Notes under the pieces: model-generated
Databases searched by the model: none
What the model saw: the letters and a program-made list of their open reading frames with translations, nothing else
What the model was told of the DNA's origin: nothing
Position numbers and translations under genes: made by a program
DNA from: HGM13010 sp934527315
GTDB taxonomy: Bacteria > Bacillota > Clostridia > Oscillospirales > Oscillospiraceae
NCBI GenBank assembly: GCA_934527315.1
Contig: CAKTAK010000006.1
Coordinates: 1 to 64,000, forward strand
Reading direction: 5' to 3'
Length of the DNA stretch: 64,000 nucleotides
Shown here: positions 16,028 to 25,182 of the stretch, piece by piece
Numbering within the stretch: position 1 is the stretch's first letter
How the letters are laid out: every line of letters begins with the position of its first letter

Positions 16028-18981
16028 TTCCGGGCCTCCTTATCTTCCAAAGCACCCAACAGACTGCGCAGCCGAATTTTTACGGCGCCCAAGTTGGTGA
16101 TTTCGTCAATTTTGATTTGCGTATAGAACTTATCGTGGGCCTCCAGAATGGAGCGGACCTCATCGGTGGTGATGGCGTCCACGCCGCAGCCGAAACTCAC
16201 CAGCTGCACCAGTTCGGTATCTGCATGCTCGGAGGCATATTCCGCCGCGCGGTACAGACGGGCATGGTAGGTCCACTGGTTCAGTACGTGAACCTTGGGG
16301 GATTTTGCGGCCAGATGGCACACGCTGTCCTCGCTGACCACCACGAATCCCAGCTGATTGGCCAATTTATCAATGCCGTGGCAGATTTCCGGGTCGATAT
16401 GATAGGGCCGACCGGCCAGAATCATAATGCGTTTGCCGTGTTCTCTTGCAAATGCCAGTGCGTTTTCGCCGGCATTGCGCACGGAGGCCATATAGGTTTC
16501 GTAAGCGGCGAATCCCCGGTCCACGGCCCGCTTGACCTCCCGTTTTGTCAAGGTGGGGTCATCAGCGCTCAGGGCGCGGAACAGCGTCCGGCTCAATTCC
16601 TTGGGGTTGTTCACGCTCAGGAACGGGTCCAGAAATTTCACCTTTTGCAGGGAATCCATATTGCCCTCCAACAGCTCGGCATAATAAGCCACCACCGGGC
16701 AGTTATAGTGGTTGTCGCTGTCGTGCTCGTCGATGTTGTAACTCAGGCAGGGATAGAAAATGGTGTCGCAGCCGTCTTCAATCAGCTGCTCAATATGGCC
16801 GTGCATAATTTTTGCCGGATAGCAGGCGGTATCGGAGGGAATGGAGAATTGGCCTTTTTCGTAGGTCTGGCGGGTGGAAAGGCCGGACAGCACCACATCG
16901 TAGCCCAGCTCTGTGAAAATCGTATGCCACAAGGGGGCCAGTTCATACATACCCAATGCCAAGGGCAAACCCAGCTTGCCCCGCTCGCCGGGAACGGATT
17001 TCAGACCCATGATGGCGTCCCGCTTGAACTGATAGAGATTCGGCAGCTCTTCCGTTTTACCGCCCACCATTTTCTGACACTGGTTGCCGGAAATGAACCG
17101 GCGGCCGTCCTGAAAAATGTTGATGGTCAAATGGCAGTGGTTTCCGCAGCCCTGACAGACAGACTGGGTGGACTGATGACTGAACTGCTCCAGCTCCGCC
17201 AGAGAAATGGTTTTGCTCTGAGAGAACCGCATGGCATGGAGGGCGGCGCCGTAAGCGCCCATCAGACCGGCGATAGCCGGACGAATCACCGGAGCGCCCA
17301 ACTCCATTTCAAAGGCGCGGAGCACGGCATCGTTCAGAAACGTGCCGCCCTGCACCACGATATTTTTGCCCAACTCCTGGGCGGAGCCGGCACGAATGAC
17401 CTTATACAGCGCGTTTTTCACCACGGAAACAGACAGACCCGCGGAAATATCCTCCACGGTAGCGCCGTCTTTCTGGCTCTGTTTCACGGAAGAGTTCATA
17501 AACACGGTGCAGCGGCTGCCCAGATTCACCGGAGCAGTAGCATGCAGACCCTTTTCCGCAAAGGTTTGCACGTCATAGCCCATGCTCTTGGCAAAGGTTT
17601 CGATAAAGGAACCGCAGCCGGAGGAGCAAGCCTCGTTGAGCATAATGGAGTCAATGGCGCCGTTGCGAATTTTAAAGCACTTAATGTCCTGTCCGCCGAT
17701 GTCCAGAATGAAATCCACATCGGGCTGGAAATATTTTGCGGCGGTGTAGTGAGCGATGGTTTCCACAACACCCTCGTCAATGTTGAATGCGTGGCAAATC
17801 AATTCCTCGCCGTAGCCGGTGGCGGCGCTGCCGCAAATCTGAATCCGGTCTCCGCACAGTTTGCGGATTTCTGTCAGCTGCTCCCGGACGATTTCCACCG
17901 GGTTGCCCCGGTTGGAGCTGTAATAGGTGTACAGCAGCTTTTTGTCCTCGGAAATCAGGGCGAGCTTTGTGGTGGTGGAGCCGCAGTCGATGCCCAACCA
18001 TGCCTTTCCGGCGTAGCTGTTCATATCCCGGGATTCCACAACGGCCTTTTTGTGCCGCTCCACAAATGCGTCATACTCTGCGGGCGTGGCAAACAGAGGC
18101 GCCAGACGGGTGCTGGTCTGTCCCATGCGGGAGGCGGAATCCTTCAGATTCTGCACCAGTGTTTCATAGGTAAAAGTTTCTCCGTCGGCACCGTACAGCG
18201 CGGCGCCCAATGCCACGGCGAATCGGCCGTATTCCGGGAACACCGCGTTTTCATCGGACAGCCGGAGGGTTTCCTGAAACCGCTCCCGCAGACCCTTGCA
18301 GTAGTACAGCGGACCGCCCAGGAACATCACTTTGCCGTCAATTTTCCGTCCCTGTGCCAAACCGGCAATGGTCTGGTTTACCACAGCCTGATAAATACTG
18401 GCGGCTACGTCGGATTTGTTGGCGCCTTGATTCAGCAGGGGCTGAATATCGGTTTTTGCGAACACGCCGCAGCGGGAGGCGATGGGGTACAGCCGGGTGT
18501 GCTCCAAACTGGCTGCGTCCATTTCTTCCACGGTCATGTTCAGCAGTACGGCCATTTGGTCGATGAATGCACCGGTGCCGCCGGCACAAGTGCCGTTCAT
18601 GCGCTCGTCCGTGCCGCCCTTGAAGAAGATGACCTTTGCGTCTTCTCCGCCCAGCTCGATGACCACGCTGGTGTCCGGCTCCAGCACTCGAATCACCTCG
18701 CCGGTGGCATACACTTCCTGCACAAAGGGAATCCGGGCAGCCTCTGCCAGACCCAGTCCGGCGGAGCCGGAAATGGCAACGGCAAATTCCCGGCCGGTGA
18801 GCATGGGCTCAATGGCCTGAATCATTTCCAATGTTTTCTGGCGCACCTGAGACAGGTGGCGCTCATACTTTTCGTAAATAACTTCTCCGTTATCAATCAG
18901 TACAACTTTTGCGGTGGTGGAGCCGATGTCCACACCCAAAGTCAGCCGATTTTCCAATTTTTTCGTGTTTGTAATTTTCAT
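16024..18981 (-). CDS. Tandem acyl-CoA dehydratase activase (two BcrAD/BadFG domains + DUF2229)
   Basis: A 985-residue protein with two ASKHA ATPase domains. The first opens GVDIGSTTAKVVLID (about residue 16) and has NGTCAGGTGAFIDQ; the second opens GIDCGSTTTKLALIS (about residue 330) and has NEACSSGCGSFIE with bridging 4Fe-4S cysteines. The C-terminal third is DUF2229/COG3580-like, with CQGCGNHCHL and TACYPAKIMHGH. Activases of this type use ATP to drive low-potential electron transfer to a dehydratase. Here the partner is probably the overlapping COG3581-like protein. The reaction is not known for this subgroup. An AGAAAG site precedes the ATG. Confidence 0.85.
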   Translation of the reverse strand: MKITNTKKLENRLTLGVDIGSTTAKVVLIDNGEVIYEKYERHLSQVRQKTLEMIQAIEPMLTGREFAVAISGSAGLGLAEAARIPFVQEVYATGEVIRVLEPDTSVVIELGGEDAKVIFFKGGTDERMNGTCAGGTGAFIDQMAVLLNMTVEEMDAASLEHTRLYPIASRCGVFAKTDIQPLLNQGANKSDVAASIYQAVVNQTIAGLAQGRKIDGKVMFLGGPLYYCKGLRERFQETLRLSDENAVFPEYGRFAVALGAALYGADGETFTYETLVQNLKDSASRMGQTSTRLAPLFATPAEYDAFVERHKKAVVESRDMNSYAGKAWLGIDCGSTTTKLALISEDKKLLYTYYSSNRGNPVEIVREQLTEIRKLCGDRIQICGSAATGYGEELICHAFNIDEGVVETIAHYTAAKYFQPDVDFILDIGGQDIKCFKIRNGAIDSIMLNEACSSGCGSFIETFAKSMGYDVQTFAEKGLHATAPVNLGSRCTVFMNSSVKQSQKDGATVEDISAGLSVSVVKNALYKVIRAGSAQELGKNIVVQGGTFLNDAVLRAFEMELGAPVIRPAIAGLMGAYGAALHAMRFSQSKTISLAELEQFSHQSTQSVCQGCGNHCHLTINIFQDGRRFISGNQCQKMVGGKTEELPNLYQFKRDAIMGLKSVPGERGKLGLPLALGMYELAPLWHTIFTELGYDVVLSGLSTRQTYEKGQFSIPSDTACYPAKIMHGHIEQLIEDGCDTIFYPCLSYNIDEHDSDNHYNCPVVAYYAELLEGNMDSLQKVKFLDPFLSVNNPKELSRTLFRALSADDPTLTKREVKRAVDRGFAAYETYMASVRNAGENALAFAREHGKRIMILAGRPYHIDPEICHGIDKLANQLGFVVVSEDSVCHLAAKSPKVHVLNQWTYHARLYRAAEYASEHADTELVQLVSFGCGVDAITTDEVRSILEAHDKFYTQIKIDEITNLGAVKIRLRSLLGALEDKEARK

Positions 18982-19043
18982 GGTACTTTCTGTTTTTTTG
19001 CCTCACTTCGTCACAATGCAATACTTCTTGATAATAACGCTCT

Positions 19044-19072
19044 ATTATAAATGTGTACTGAAAAAAATTCAA
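19044..19072 (-). promoter_or_regulatory. promoter of the activase operon
   Basis: On the minus strand TTGAAT (19067-19072), a 17-bp spacer and TATAAT (19044-19049), about 63 bp upstream of the start codon. Confidence 0.75.
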
Positions 19073-19111
19073 TGCTCATTTTATGAATATTGTCCAAAAA
19101 TTTAAGGAAAT

Positions 19112-19161
19112 CTTATAAAAAGAGCCTGCTGCGGGATTGTACGAATACAATCCTGCAGCAG
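19112..19161 (-). terminator. terminator of the polysaccharide operon
   Basis: A 16-bp stem with one G-T pair (19126-19141/19146-19161) and a CGAA loop, followed on the minus strand by five T. It lies about 75 bp after the last stop codon of the operon. Confidence 0.85.
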
Positions 19162-19235
19162 ACCGGGGTTGTTTTTCTCCGAAGGAGATTGTGAAAGGGT
19201 GCCCCGCTGACGGGGCAAATGGGAACGGGATTGCC

Positions 19236-21443
19236 TTACAATCCCAGCAATGCGGCCAGCTGACGGTCATTTTCCTGCGCAGCTTGCTCCAAATTGCGGG
19301 CAATGACGTCCAACCGGGCGGCATATTCCGTCTGGTGGTCCGCCAGATCCGTAAAGGTGCGGAGGGCATCGTCTGCCCGGAAGGTTTCCGGTGTGCCCAC
19401 GGCGGGCATATGCAGCAAATCCAGATAGGAGGCCACCTTCGGGTCATACACCAGACCCATCACGGGCACCCGCTGCTTGGCAGCGAAAATCACCGTATGC
19501 AGCCGCATACTGAACACCAGATTGCACAGACCGATGACGCCCATCATGGTTTCCGGCTTGCCCGGCGTTTCCAAAACATAGGAGGGCGCGGTCATCCGGC
19601 TGCGAATCTGTTCGGTTACGGCGCTGTCGGCCGGGGTTTGCATGAGAATGAACAAAACGGTGTGGGTTTTGGCGGCTTCATCGCAGAATCGGGCCAACTC
19701 CGGCACCGCCTGGGCGATTTTGCCGGACTGCCGCATGGAAACGGCCAAAATGGGACGGTCCGTGGGGATTTCTGCGGCGGTCAGAATTTCCCGGGCAGCG
19801 TCGGGGGCAATGCCATTGAGGGTAAACACCGGGTCGGCGGTGACGGTCATGGCATCGCTGCGCACACCCATCTGCTCCAATTCCTGCAGGGAATCGGCAT
19901 CGCGCAGGGTGATGCAGTTGGCTTTGGAAACCACGGCTTGCACCCGGCGGCGGTTTTTGCTTTTGCTGACGGGACCGATGCCGTTGGCATAGAGCATCAC
20001 GGGCTTTTTGTAATGCAGGGCCATGCGAATGACCGAGAGGTAATACATCAGAGAGCGGGTGCTGGTCCGGTCCTGCAGCAGGCTGCCGCCACCGGAAATG
20101 AGCAGGTCCGCGTTTTTGACGGCTTTCCGCACCTGCATGGGCTGAAACCGCTGCACGGCTTTCACATCGTATTCTTCCAACGTGCTGTCCGGCGCGTTGG
20201 ACAGGGCCACCAATTCTACGTCATCGGACAAGGCTGCCAGCCGCCGGCGAATGGACAGCAGAATGGCGTCGTCCCCCAGATTGTGATAGCCGTAATATCC
20301 GGAAATGACGGCGGTTTTCTTGCGCCAAACCTGCCGATATGCGGTCAGTGCGTCTTCCGCCATGCGGGCCACGGAGTAGTGGTCGAAAATCACCTGCCGG
20401 TTGTAAGTGCCCTGAGCGGCCCAAACTGCCGGACCGGATTGCAGCAATTCGGTCAAATCGGCCAGCAGACCCTCCGGGGTGCAGGCAGGCAGACCGCGGC
20501 AGCAGAAGTTGCCCAACATGGCCTCGTCCAGCTTTTCCGGTCCGAAAATGCCGTGATAGCCTTCGTTTCCGGCAATAATCACGGCTTTGCCCCCGGCCAT
20601 GGCCTCCAATGCGGCCCGGGAAACACCCACGAATACGTCGCCGGCGGCAACGATTTCGTTAATGTCCGTGCGCGCACCGGGGAGATGGAGCATTTCGTAC
20701 CCCACTTGGGCATTGACGGCATCGGCTTTGGCTTTCAGCTCGTCATATACATCGCCGCCGCCGGCAATCAGCAAATGCAGACCGGGGAAACGCTGGGCCA
20801 ACTGGGGGGCAATGTCAATCAGACACCGGGCGGCAAAGGCGCGGCTGTCGTCCAGACGGCTGACGGAGGACACGCACACCGCGTCGGCGGGAATGTTCAG
20901 CTCCCTCCGCACCCCGGCACCGGACACTGCGGGAGAAAACTTCTCCGTATCAATGCCGTTGATGGTCACGGTAACGTGCTCTCCGGGAATTCCGTAGTTA
21001 TCCCACAGATAGGCCTTGATATCATCGGACACGGCAATGGTCCGCTCGCCCCAGTTGGTGAGCTTGCCAAGAATTCCGCCGGTGTCAAAGACCCAGTGGG
21101 CAGTGGTGACAAAGGGGAAATGCATGAATTTGTGGAGAATGCCGCAGAGGAATCCGGGAATCCGGGCATGGGCATGGACCACGTCGGGCCGCTCTTTTTT
21201 GATGAGCCGGCGCATTTTTACAAGGGATTGGAGCATCGGCCAAGGACTGCGGCGGTTCATGGGCACGGAAACACATTCGATTCCGGCTTGCTCCAGCTCC
21301 GGCACGTAAACACCGCCGTTGGAGGCTACGATGACCCGGTAGCCCCGGCGGTTCAGCTCCTTGCTCAGCTCCACAATATGGGTTTCGGCTCCGCCGATGT
21401 CCATGCCCATGGTGGCCATGAGAATGGTTCTTTTTTCAGACAT
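19236..21443 (-). CDS. csaB: Glycosyltransferase family 4 fused to polysaccharide pyruvyl transferase (CsaB)
   Basis: A 735-residue two-domain protein. Residues about 1-365 are a GT-B glycosyltransferase of family 4: GGAETHIVELSKEL near the start and GVSRAALEAMAGGKAVI in the nucleotide-sugar site. Residues about 375-735 are CsaB-like: ISGYYGYHNLGDDAILLSI, then LLISGGGSLLQDRTS and YANGIGPV. CsaB adds pyruvate ketals to secondary cell wall polymer, creating the ligand for SLH-domain proteins. The fusion suggests that sugar addition and pyruvylation act on the same acceptor. No SLH protein is seen in this window. It is last in a five-gene operon with GGAGG before the ATG. Confidence 0.88.
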   Translation of the reverse strand: MSEKRTILMATMGMDIGGAETHIVELSKELNRRGYRVIVASNGGVYVPELEQAGIECVSVPMNRRSPWPMLQSLVKMRRLIKKERPDVVHAHARIPGFLCGILHKFMHFPFVTTAHWVFDTGGILGKLTNWGERTIAVSDDIKAYLWDNYGIPGEHVTVTINGIDTEKFSPAVSGAGVRRELNIPADAVCVSSVSRLDDSRAFAARCLIDIAPQLAQRFPGLHLLIAGGGDVYDELKAKADAVNAQVGYEMLHLPGARTDINEIVAAGDVFVGVSRAALEAMAGGKAVIIAGNEGYHGIFGPEKLDEAMLGNFCCRGLPACTPEGLLADLTELLQSGPAVWAAQGTYNRQVIFDHYSVARMAEDALTAYRQVWRKKTAVISGYYGYHNLGDDAILLSIRRRLAALSDDVELVALSNAPDSTLEEYDVKAVQRFQPMQVRKAVKNADLLISGGGSLLQDRTSTRSLMYYLSVIRMALHYKKPVMLYANGIGPVSKSKNRRRVQAVVSKANCITLRDADSLQELEQMGVRSDAMTVTADPVFTLNGIAPDAAREILTAAEIPTDRPILAVSMRQSGKIAQAVPELARFCDEAAKTHTVLFILMQTPADSAVTEQIRSRMTAPSYVLETPGKPETMMGVIGLCNLVFSMRLHTVIFAAKQRVPVMGLVYDPKVASYLDLLHMPAVGTPETFRADDALRTFTDLADHQTEYAARLDVIARNLEQAAQENDRQLAALLGL

Positions 21444-21455
21444 ACTGCGCCTCCG

Positions 21456-21929
21456 TCAGGACACGGACATGATCCGTCCATAGAAGGAACGGAACTGGGT
21501 GTTCATATTTTTCTGCGCGCCTACGTTAATCTGGTAGGTTTTGTTAATCATATACTGGCGGCTGGCGGTGATCACACCGGTGCCCTCCACGGTCAGATAC
21601 AAGTCATAGCGGTCTTCAATGGTGCCCCATTCGGCGGTGCCGTCCGGGTAGGAAATAATCGTTTCGGCGGGCTCCGCCGCAACGTTCGTCACGGTGCCGA
21701 TGACGTTGCCGGAATCGGAATCATACAGCGTGTCTCCGACGCGGATGCCGTCAATGGTGCTCTCTTTTCCGGCGGGAACCTGCACGGTGTAGGTAATGGT
21801 ATCCGCCGCGCCCGCGGAGGCGGTTTTGTCGGAAACGGCGAATTTGAAGAAGGCGCCTGCGGCCAAAACGGCCAACAGCAGGCAGACAAACGCGTCGAAC
21901 CAATTAAAATGATACTGTTTCTTTTCCAT
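21456..21929 (-). CDS. DUF4330-type membrane-anchored protein (copy 2)
   Basis: A 157-residue protein with a short cytoplasmic N terminus, one membrane helix (about residues 12-32, FVCLLLAVLAAGAFFKFAV) and an extracellular beta-rich domain. It resembles DUF4330 proteins and its upstream neighbour, with shared features such as a GD-containing turn (IRVGDTLYDS) and a closing TYQINVGAQ strand. It lies 2 bp after the preceding gene and 12 bp before the CsaB fusion, so it is clearly in the operon. A structural role in wall-polymer export or assembly is inference from context only. Confidence 0.7.
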   Translation of the reverse strand: MEKKQYHFNWFDAFVCLLLAVLAAGAFFKFAVSDKTASAGAADTITYTVQVPAGKESTIDGIRVGDTLYDSDSGNVIGTVTNVAAEPAETIISYPDGTAEWGTIEDRYDLYLTVEGTGVITASRQYMINKTYQINVGAQKNMNTQFRSFYGRIMSVS

Positions 21930-21931
21930 GT

Positions 21932-22423
21932 TTATTCGCCCCTTTCAATGGAAGTCACATAGCCGGTGCCGGAGTAGCAGGGACCGGCAACATTGACCTG
22001 GGTGCCTACGGTGACGGTGAAACCGCTTTCGGTGGTCAGCGCGGCAGAGGAGGTGTTCATATTGGCCTCAATGACGATTTCGATGTTCTCGTAACGGTCC
22101 AAAGGCACATAAACCGCCGTGCCGTTCTCTTCATTGGTCACCTGATAGGTGAAGGGGGTCACGGTAGAGGACACCACGGTGCCGATGTCGTAGTTTTTTG
22201 CGCCGTCCTTGATGGCGTCGCCGGGCTGTACCAATTCACCGGCACCGGCGGGCATTTTCTGCACCTCCACGGTGTAACGCATGGGGGTTCCGGAGGGGGT
22301 GCCCACGGTGACGTTTTTGGGTTTGAGCATCATAAACACCACCGCTGCGGCCACCAGACACACGGCCACAATGACAATGTCAAAAATGCTGATTTTCAGG
22401 GATTTCTTTTCCGACTGTTCCAT
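21932..22423 (-). CDS. DUF4330-type membrane-anchored protein (copy 1)
   Basis: A 163-residue protein beginning MEQSEKKSLKISIFDIVIVA, with one membrane helix (about residues 13-33) and an outside domain of about 125 residues. The order of elements parallels the next gene: MRYTVEVQKMPAGAGELVQPGD, a central strand region, then TVTVGTQVNVAGP. The pair looks like a tandem duplication that has diverged. The start is the ATG after TGGAGGA rather than the TTG two codons upstream, and the gene overlaps the end of the glycosyltransferase gene before it. Confidence 0.7.
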   Translation of the reverse strand: MEQSEKKSLKISIFDIVIVAVCLVAAAVVFMMLKPKNVTVGTPSGTPMRYTVEVQKMPAGAGELVQPGDAIKDGAKNYDIGTVVSSTVTPFTYQVTNEENGTAVYVPLDRYENIEIVIEANMNTSSAALTTESGFTVTVGTQVNVAGPCYSGTGYVTSIERGE

Positions 22424-22425
22424 GG

Positions 22426-23538
22426 TCAATCCTCCAATACTTTGTCGTAAACGGCCTCAATATTCCGGGCGAAAATCTCGCCGGTGAAGCGCTGATGATA
22501 AATCTCTGTTGCCCGGCGCTGCATGGTTTTCAGCGTGTCGGGCTCGTCCATGAGTTTTCCGATGCACCGCGCCATGGCGGCGGAATCTCGGGTGGGGAAG
22601 AGGTAGCCGTCCTCGCCGTCATCAATCAGCCAGGGGTTTCCGCCGTAATCACTGATGACTGCGGGCAGCCCCATGCTCATGCCCTCCAAAATGGACAGGC
22701 TGGAGGTTTCCGTACCGAAAGAGGCATTCAGCTGCAGGTCCAGAATGGACAGCAGACCGCCCACATCGGTGACAAATCCCAAAAAGCTGACACAATCGTC
22801 CAGACCCAGCTGGTGGCAATGGGCCCGGGTTTCCTCTTCAAAGCTGCCGCTGCCGGCAACCAGCAGACGAACGCTGCGGCCCTCGTCTTTCAGAATCTTC
22901 ATGGCGTCCAGAATGTCCAGATGGCCCTTGTATTCCTCAATTCTTGCCAGAATACCCAGAACGAATTCTCCGTCCTGCACTCCGCACCGGGCCCGCATGG
23001 CGGCCTGCGCCTCCGGAGAGGTCCGGGGCACCGGGGTCACGCCGTTCATCATGGTGGTAATCATATCCTTGGAAATGCCGCCGTCGGTGAGGTTTTCCTC
23101 TGCGGCGGGGCTGACGGCAATGATGTGGTCGGCGAAAAACTCGTTCATGGTTTTGTTCACCCAACGGCCGGGATTCTTTTTGATGCGGTCGGGCACCGGG
23201 AATGCACAGTGCCGGGTGTAAATGATTTTCGCACCGGTGCCTTTTGCGGCGATGCGGCCGGACATGGCGCCGTGGGTGTGAACAATGTCGGGATGCTCGG
23301 CCCGAATGACCCGTTTCAGCGCCTTGACGGCTTCCATGGAAAAGGACTGATCTCCCATACCGGGCACTTCAATCACCGGGGTGTTCAGCTTTTCCACTTC
23401 CGGTTTCAGCTGGCTGTTTTCCGGCAGCACGACCTTGATTTCGTACTTGCTCCGGTCGTAGTATTTCAGAAAGTTCAGCAGATACCGTCCGGCGCCGCCG
23501 ATATTGGTATCGCTGATGATATTCAAAACCTTAATCAT
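22426..23538 (-). CDS. Glycosyltransferase family 4
   Basis: A 370-residue GT-B enzyme. The acceptor-side domain begins MIKVLNIISDTNIGGAGRYLL, with HTHGAMSGRIAA. The donor-side domain has LGILARIEEYKGHLDILDAM and the E-x7-E motif region ETSSLSILEGMSMGLPAVIS. It transfers a sugar from a nucleotide donor to a wall or capsule polymer at the inner membrane face. The sugar cannot be read from sequence. GGGAGGA precedes the ATG, which overlaps the end of the O-antigen-ligase-like gene by 4 bp. Confidence 0.92.
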   Translation of the reverse strand: MIKVLNIISDTNIGGAGRYLLNFLKYYDRSKYEIKVVLPENSQLKPEVEKLNTPVIEVPGMGDQSFSMEAVKALKRVIRAEHPDIVHTHGAMSGRIAAKGTGAKIIYTRHCAFPVPDRIKKNPGRWVNKTMNEFFADHIIAVSPAAEENLTDGGISKDMITTMMNGVTPVPRTSPEAQAAMRARCGVQDGEFVLGILARIEEYKGHLDILDAMKILKDEGRSVRLLVAGSGSFEEETRAHCHQLGLDDCVSFLGFVTDVGGLLSILDLQLNASFGTETSSLSILEGMSMGLPAVISDYGGNPWLIDDGEDGYLFPTRDSAAMARCIGKLMDEPDTLKTMQRRATEIYHQRFTGEIFARNIEAVYDKVLED

Positions 23539-24968
23539 ACGGTTTCTTCCTCCCGCAATTTGGTAAACATCAGGTAAATGCCCAAAAATCCCCAGAACAT
23601 GAGCATGACCCGGTAGTTATAAAACGTATAGTCAAACATACTTTGCAGCAAAAATCCCGCAATGGCGGCAATGCCGGCCATCTGGAAAAGCTTGTTTTCC
23701 TTGTTCGGCTCGGCAGCGGTGGCGGAGCACAGGGTTCGGGTGGCGGAAAACAGCACCAGACACAGCAGCACCGTTCCGCTGACACCGGTATCGCACATGG
23801 TCTGCAAAAACAGATTGTGGGCATGGGGAGCGGAAACGTGGCTGTAGGAAAAGGCGGGGTAGACGGTGTTGTATGCGTCTTTGCCCGGACCGACGCCGGA
23901 GAACCAGAATTCTTTCAGCATGGCAATGGTGCCCATCCAGATATACACCCGGTAAGACGTGGAGGTATCTCCCATGTTGCCGATGCTTGTGATGCGCTGA
24001 AGAATGGATTCCGGCAGAACGAAGGGGGCAACCGCCAGCAAAGCAAAGCCCACCAGCAGGAACCGCCGGTCATACATGACCATGAAAATGGCGGCAGCCA
24101 AGCAAATACCCAACCAGCAGCCGCGGGAGTAGGTCAGCACCATACACAGCATCATGACGCAGAAACAGCCGGCCCAGACAATGCGCTTGAACCAGGTTTT
24201 TGCGGAGAACAGAAAGCCCACGCACAGGGGAATGACCAGCAGCAGATATTCGCCCAATACGTTGGGGTTTGCCAACGTGGAGTACACCCGGAAACTGATG
24301 TTGAACATATCCTTGTCCACCCATGCGCCGATGCGCTGACCGCCGGTGAGGTACTGATAGAATCCGTAAAAGGACACCAGAACGCCCATAAATACCAGCA
24401 GCGCGGAAACGGTCTTCAGCTGCCGATAGGTGGTGATGCTGTTGGTCAGGAGAATGAAGAACAACGCGAACATACAGAACATGGCGCTGATTTTCAGACT
24501 GCTGCCCGGGGTGACGGAAGTGAATGCACAGAATACGTAAACAAACGCAAAGGCATACACGAATTTGTTCACCGGGAAGTAAACCAGCGTGCGGTTTTCC
24601 TCGCAGCCGAAGGTCAGCAGCAGAGAACACAGAGACACCATGGTCAGCGCCAGAATGGCCATTGTGGGCAGAACCGGCGCGCACACCAAGGTCAGACCGG
24701 TCCAAAGCACCGGCTTTCGGAAGATGCTGTTTTCTGTGATTTTATCCAAGCGCAGCGCCCTGCACAGCCAAAGCAAAAACCGATGGAGCAAGCAAGCCAA
24801 TCGGAACAGCAGACTTTGCCGGGAATGGTCCTCTCCGGAACGCTGATGGAGAAACCATTGTAAAATGGGACTTTGTTTCCATTGTTTGGAAAACCATCCG
24901 GCGATGACCGCAAAAATATGATAAATCATACTGTTTCGGACACTGCCCAAGATGATACCGTAATTCAT
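23535..24968 (-). CDS. O-antigen ligase/polymerase-like membrane protein
   Basis: A 477-residue integral membrane protein with about 10-12 hydrophobic segments and a periplasm-facing loop near residues 325-400 (GVGPGKDAYNTVYPAFSYSHVSAPHAHNLFLQ). The HAHN motif is typical of the Wzy_C/O-antigen ligase family. In Gram-positives such proteins polymerise or attach lipid-linked glycans outside the membrane. It is first in the operon with AAAGGAGGG 6-7 nt before the ATG. With the two GT4 enzymes and CsaB, it suggests synthesis of a pyruvylated secondary wall polymer. Confidence 0.85.
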   Translation of the reverse strand: MNYGIILGSVRNSMIYHIFAVIAGWFSKQWKQSPILQWFLHQRSGEDHSRQSLLFRLACLLHRFLLWLCRALRLDKITENSIFRKPVLWTGLTLVCAPVLPTMAILALTMVSLCSLLLTFGCEENRTLVYFPVNKFVYAFAFVYVFCAFTSVTPGSSLKISAMFCMFALFFILLTNSITTYRQLKTVSALLVFMGVLVSFYGFYQYLTGGQRIGAWVDKDMFNISFRVYSTLANPNVLGEYLLLVIPLCVGFLFSAKTWFKRIVWAGCFCVMMLCMVLTYSRGCWLGICLAAAIFMVMYDRRFLLVGFALLAVAPFVLPESILQRITSIGNMGDTSTSYRVYIWMGTIAMLKEFWFSGVGPGKDAYNTVYPAFSYSHVSAPHAHNLFLQTMCDTGVSGTVLLCLVLFSATRTLCSATAAEPNKENKLFQMAGIAAIAGFLLQSMFDYTFYNYRVMLMFWGFLGIYLMFTKLREEETV

Positions 24969-25040
24969 CGGAACCCTCCTTTATTGAATCAGAGTGTAAT
25001 CTCTCAGGGGTTCTGCTGCCAAAAGGCCGCAGTTCCCTAT

Positions 25041-25069
25041 ATTCTATCAGAAAACCATCGATTTGTAAA
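25041..25069 (-). promoter_or_regulatory. promoter of the polysaccharide operon
   Basis: On the minus strand TTTACA (25064-25069), a 17-bp spacer and TAGAAT (25041-25046), about 72 bp upstream of the O-antigen-ligase-like gene. Confidence 0.6.
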
Positions 25070-25106
25070 TTCACACCGGCGGTTCAAATGTGAAAAAACA
25101 GAAAAC

Positions 25107-25137
25107 AAAATCCGCCCTTGGGGAAACGGCGGATTTT
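25107..25137 (-). terminator. terminator of greA
   Basis: A 10-bp stem (25107-25116/25128-25137) with an 11-nt loop, T-rich on the minus-strand 3' side. It lies about 46 bp after the greA stop. Confidence 0.75.
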
Positions 25138-25182
25138 TTCAAAGCTTTTGGGGTGAGTATGGTTTCGGAACAGACGGAGGCA

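Noticed and set aside
16117..19050. A 977-codon open frame antisense to the activase gene
   Set aside because: Shadow of a real gene; the opposite strand has clear ASKHA motifs, promoter and ribosome binding site.
19137..21962. A 941-codon open frame antisense to the GT4-CsaB gene
   Set aside because: Shadow rich in His/Gly/Gln; no initiation signals; the other strand encodes the recognised fusion.
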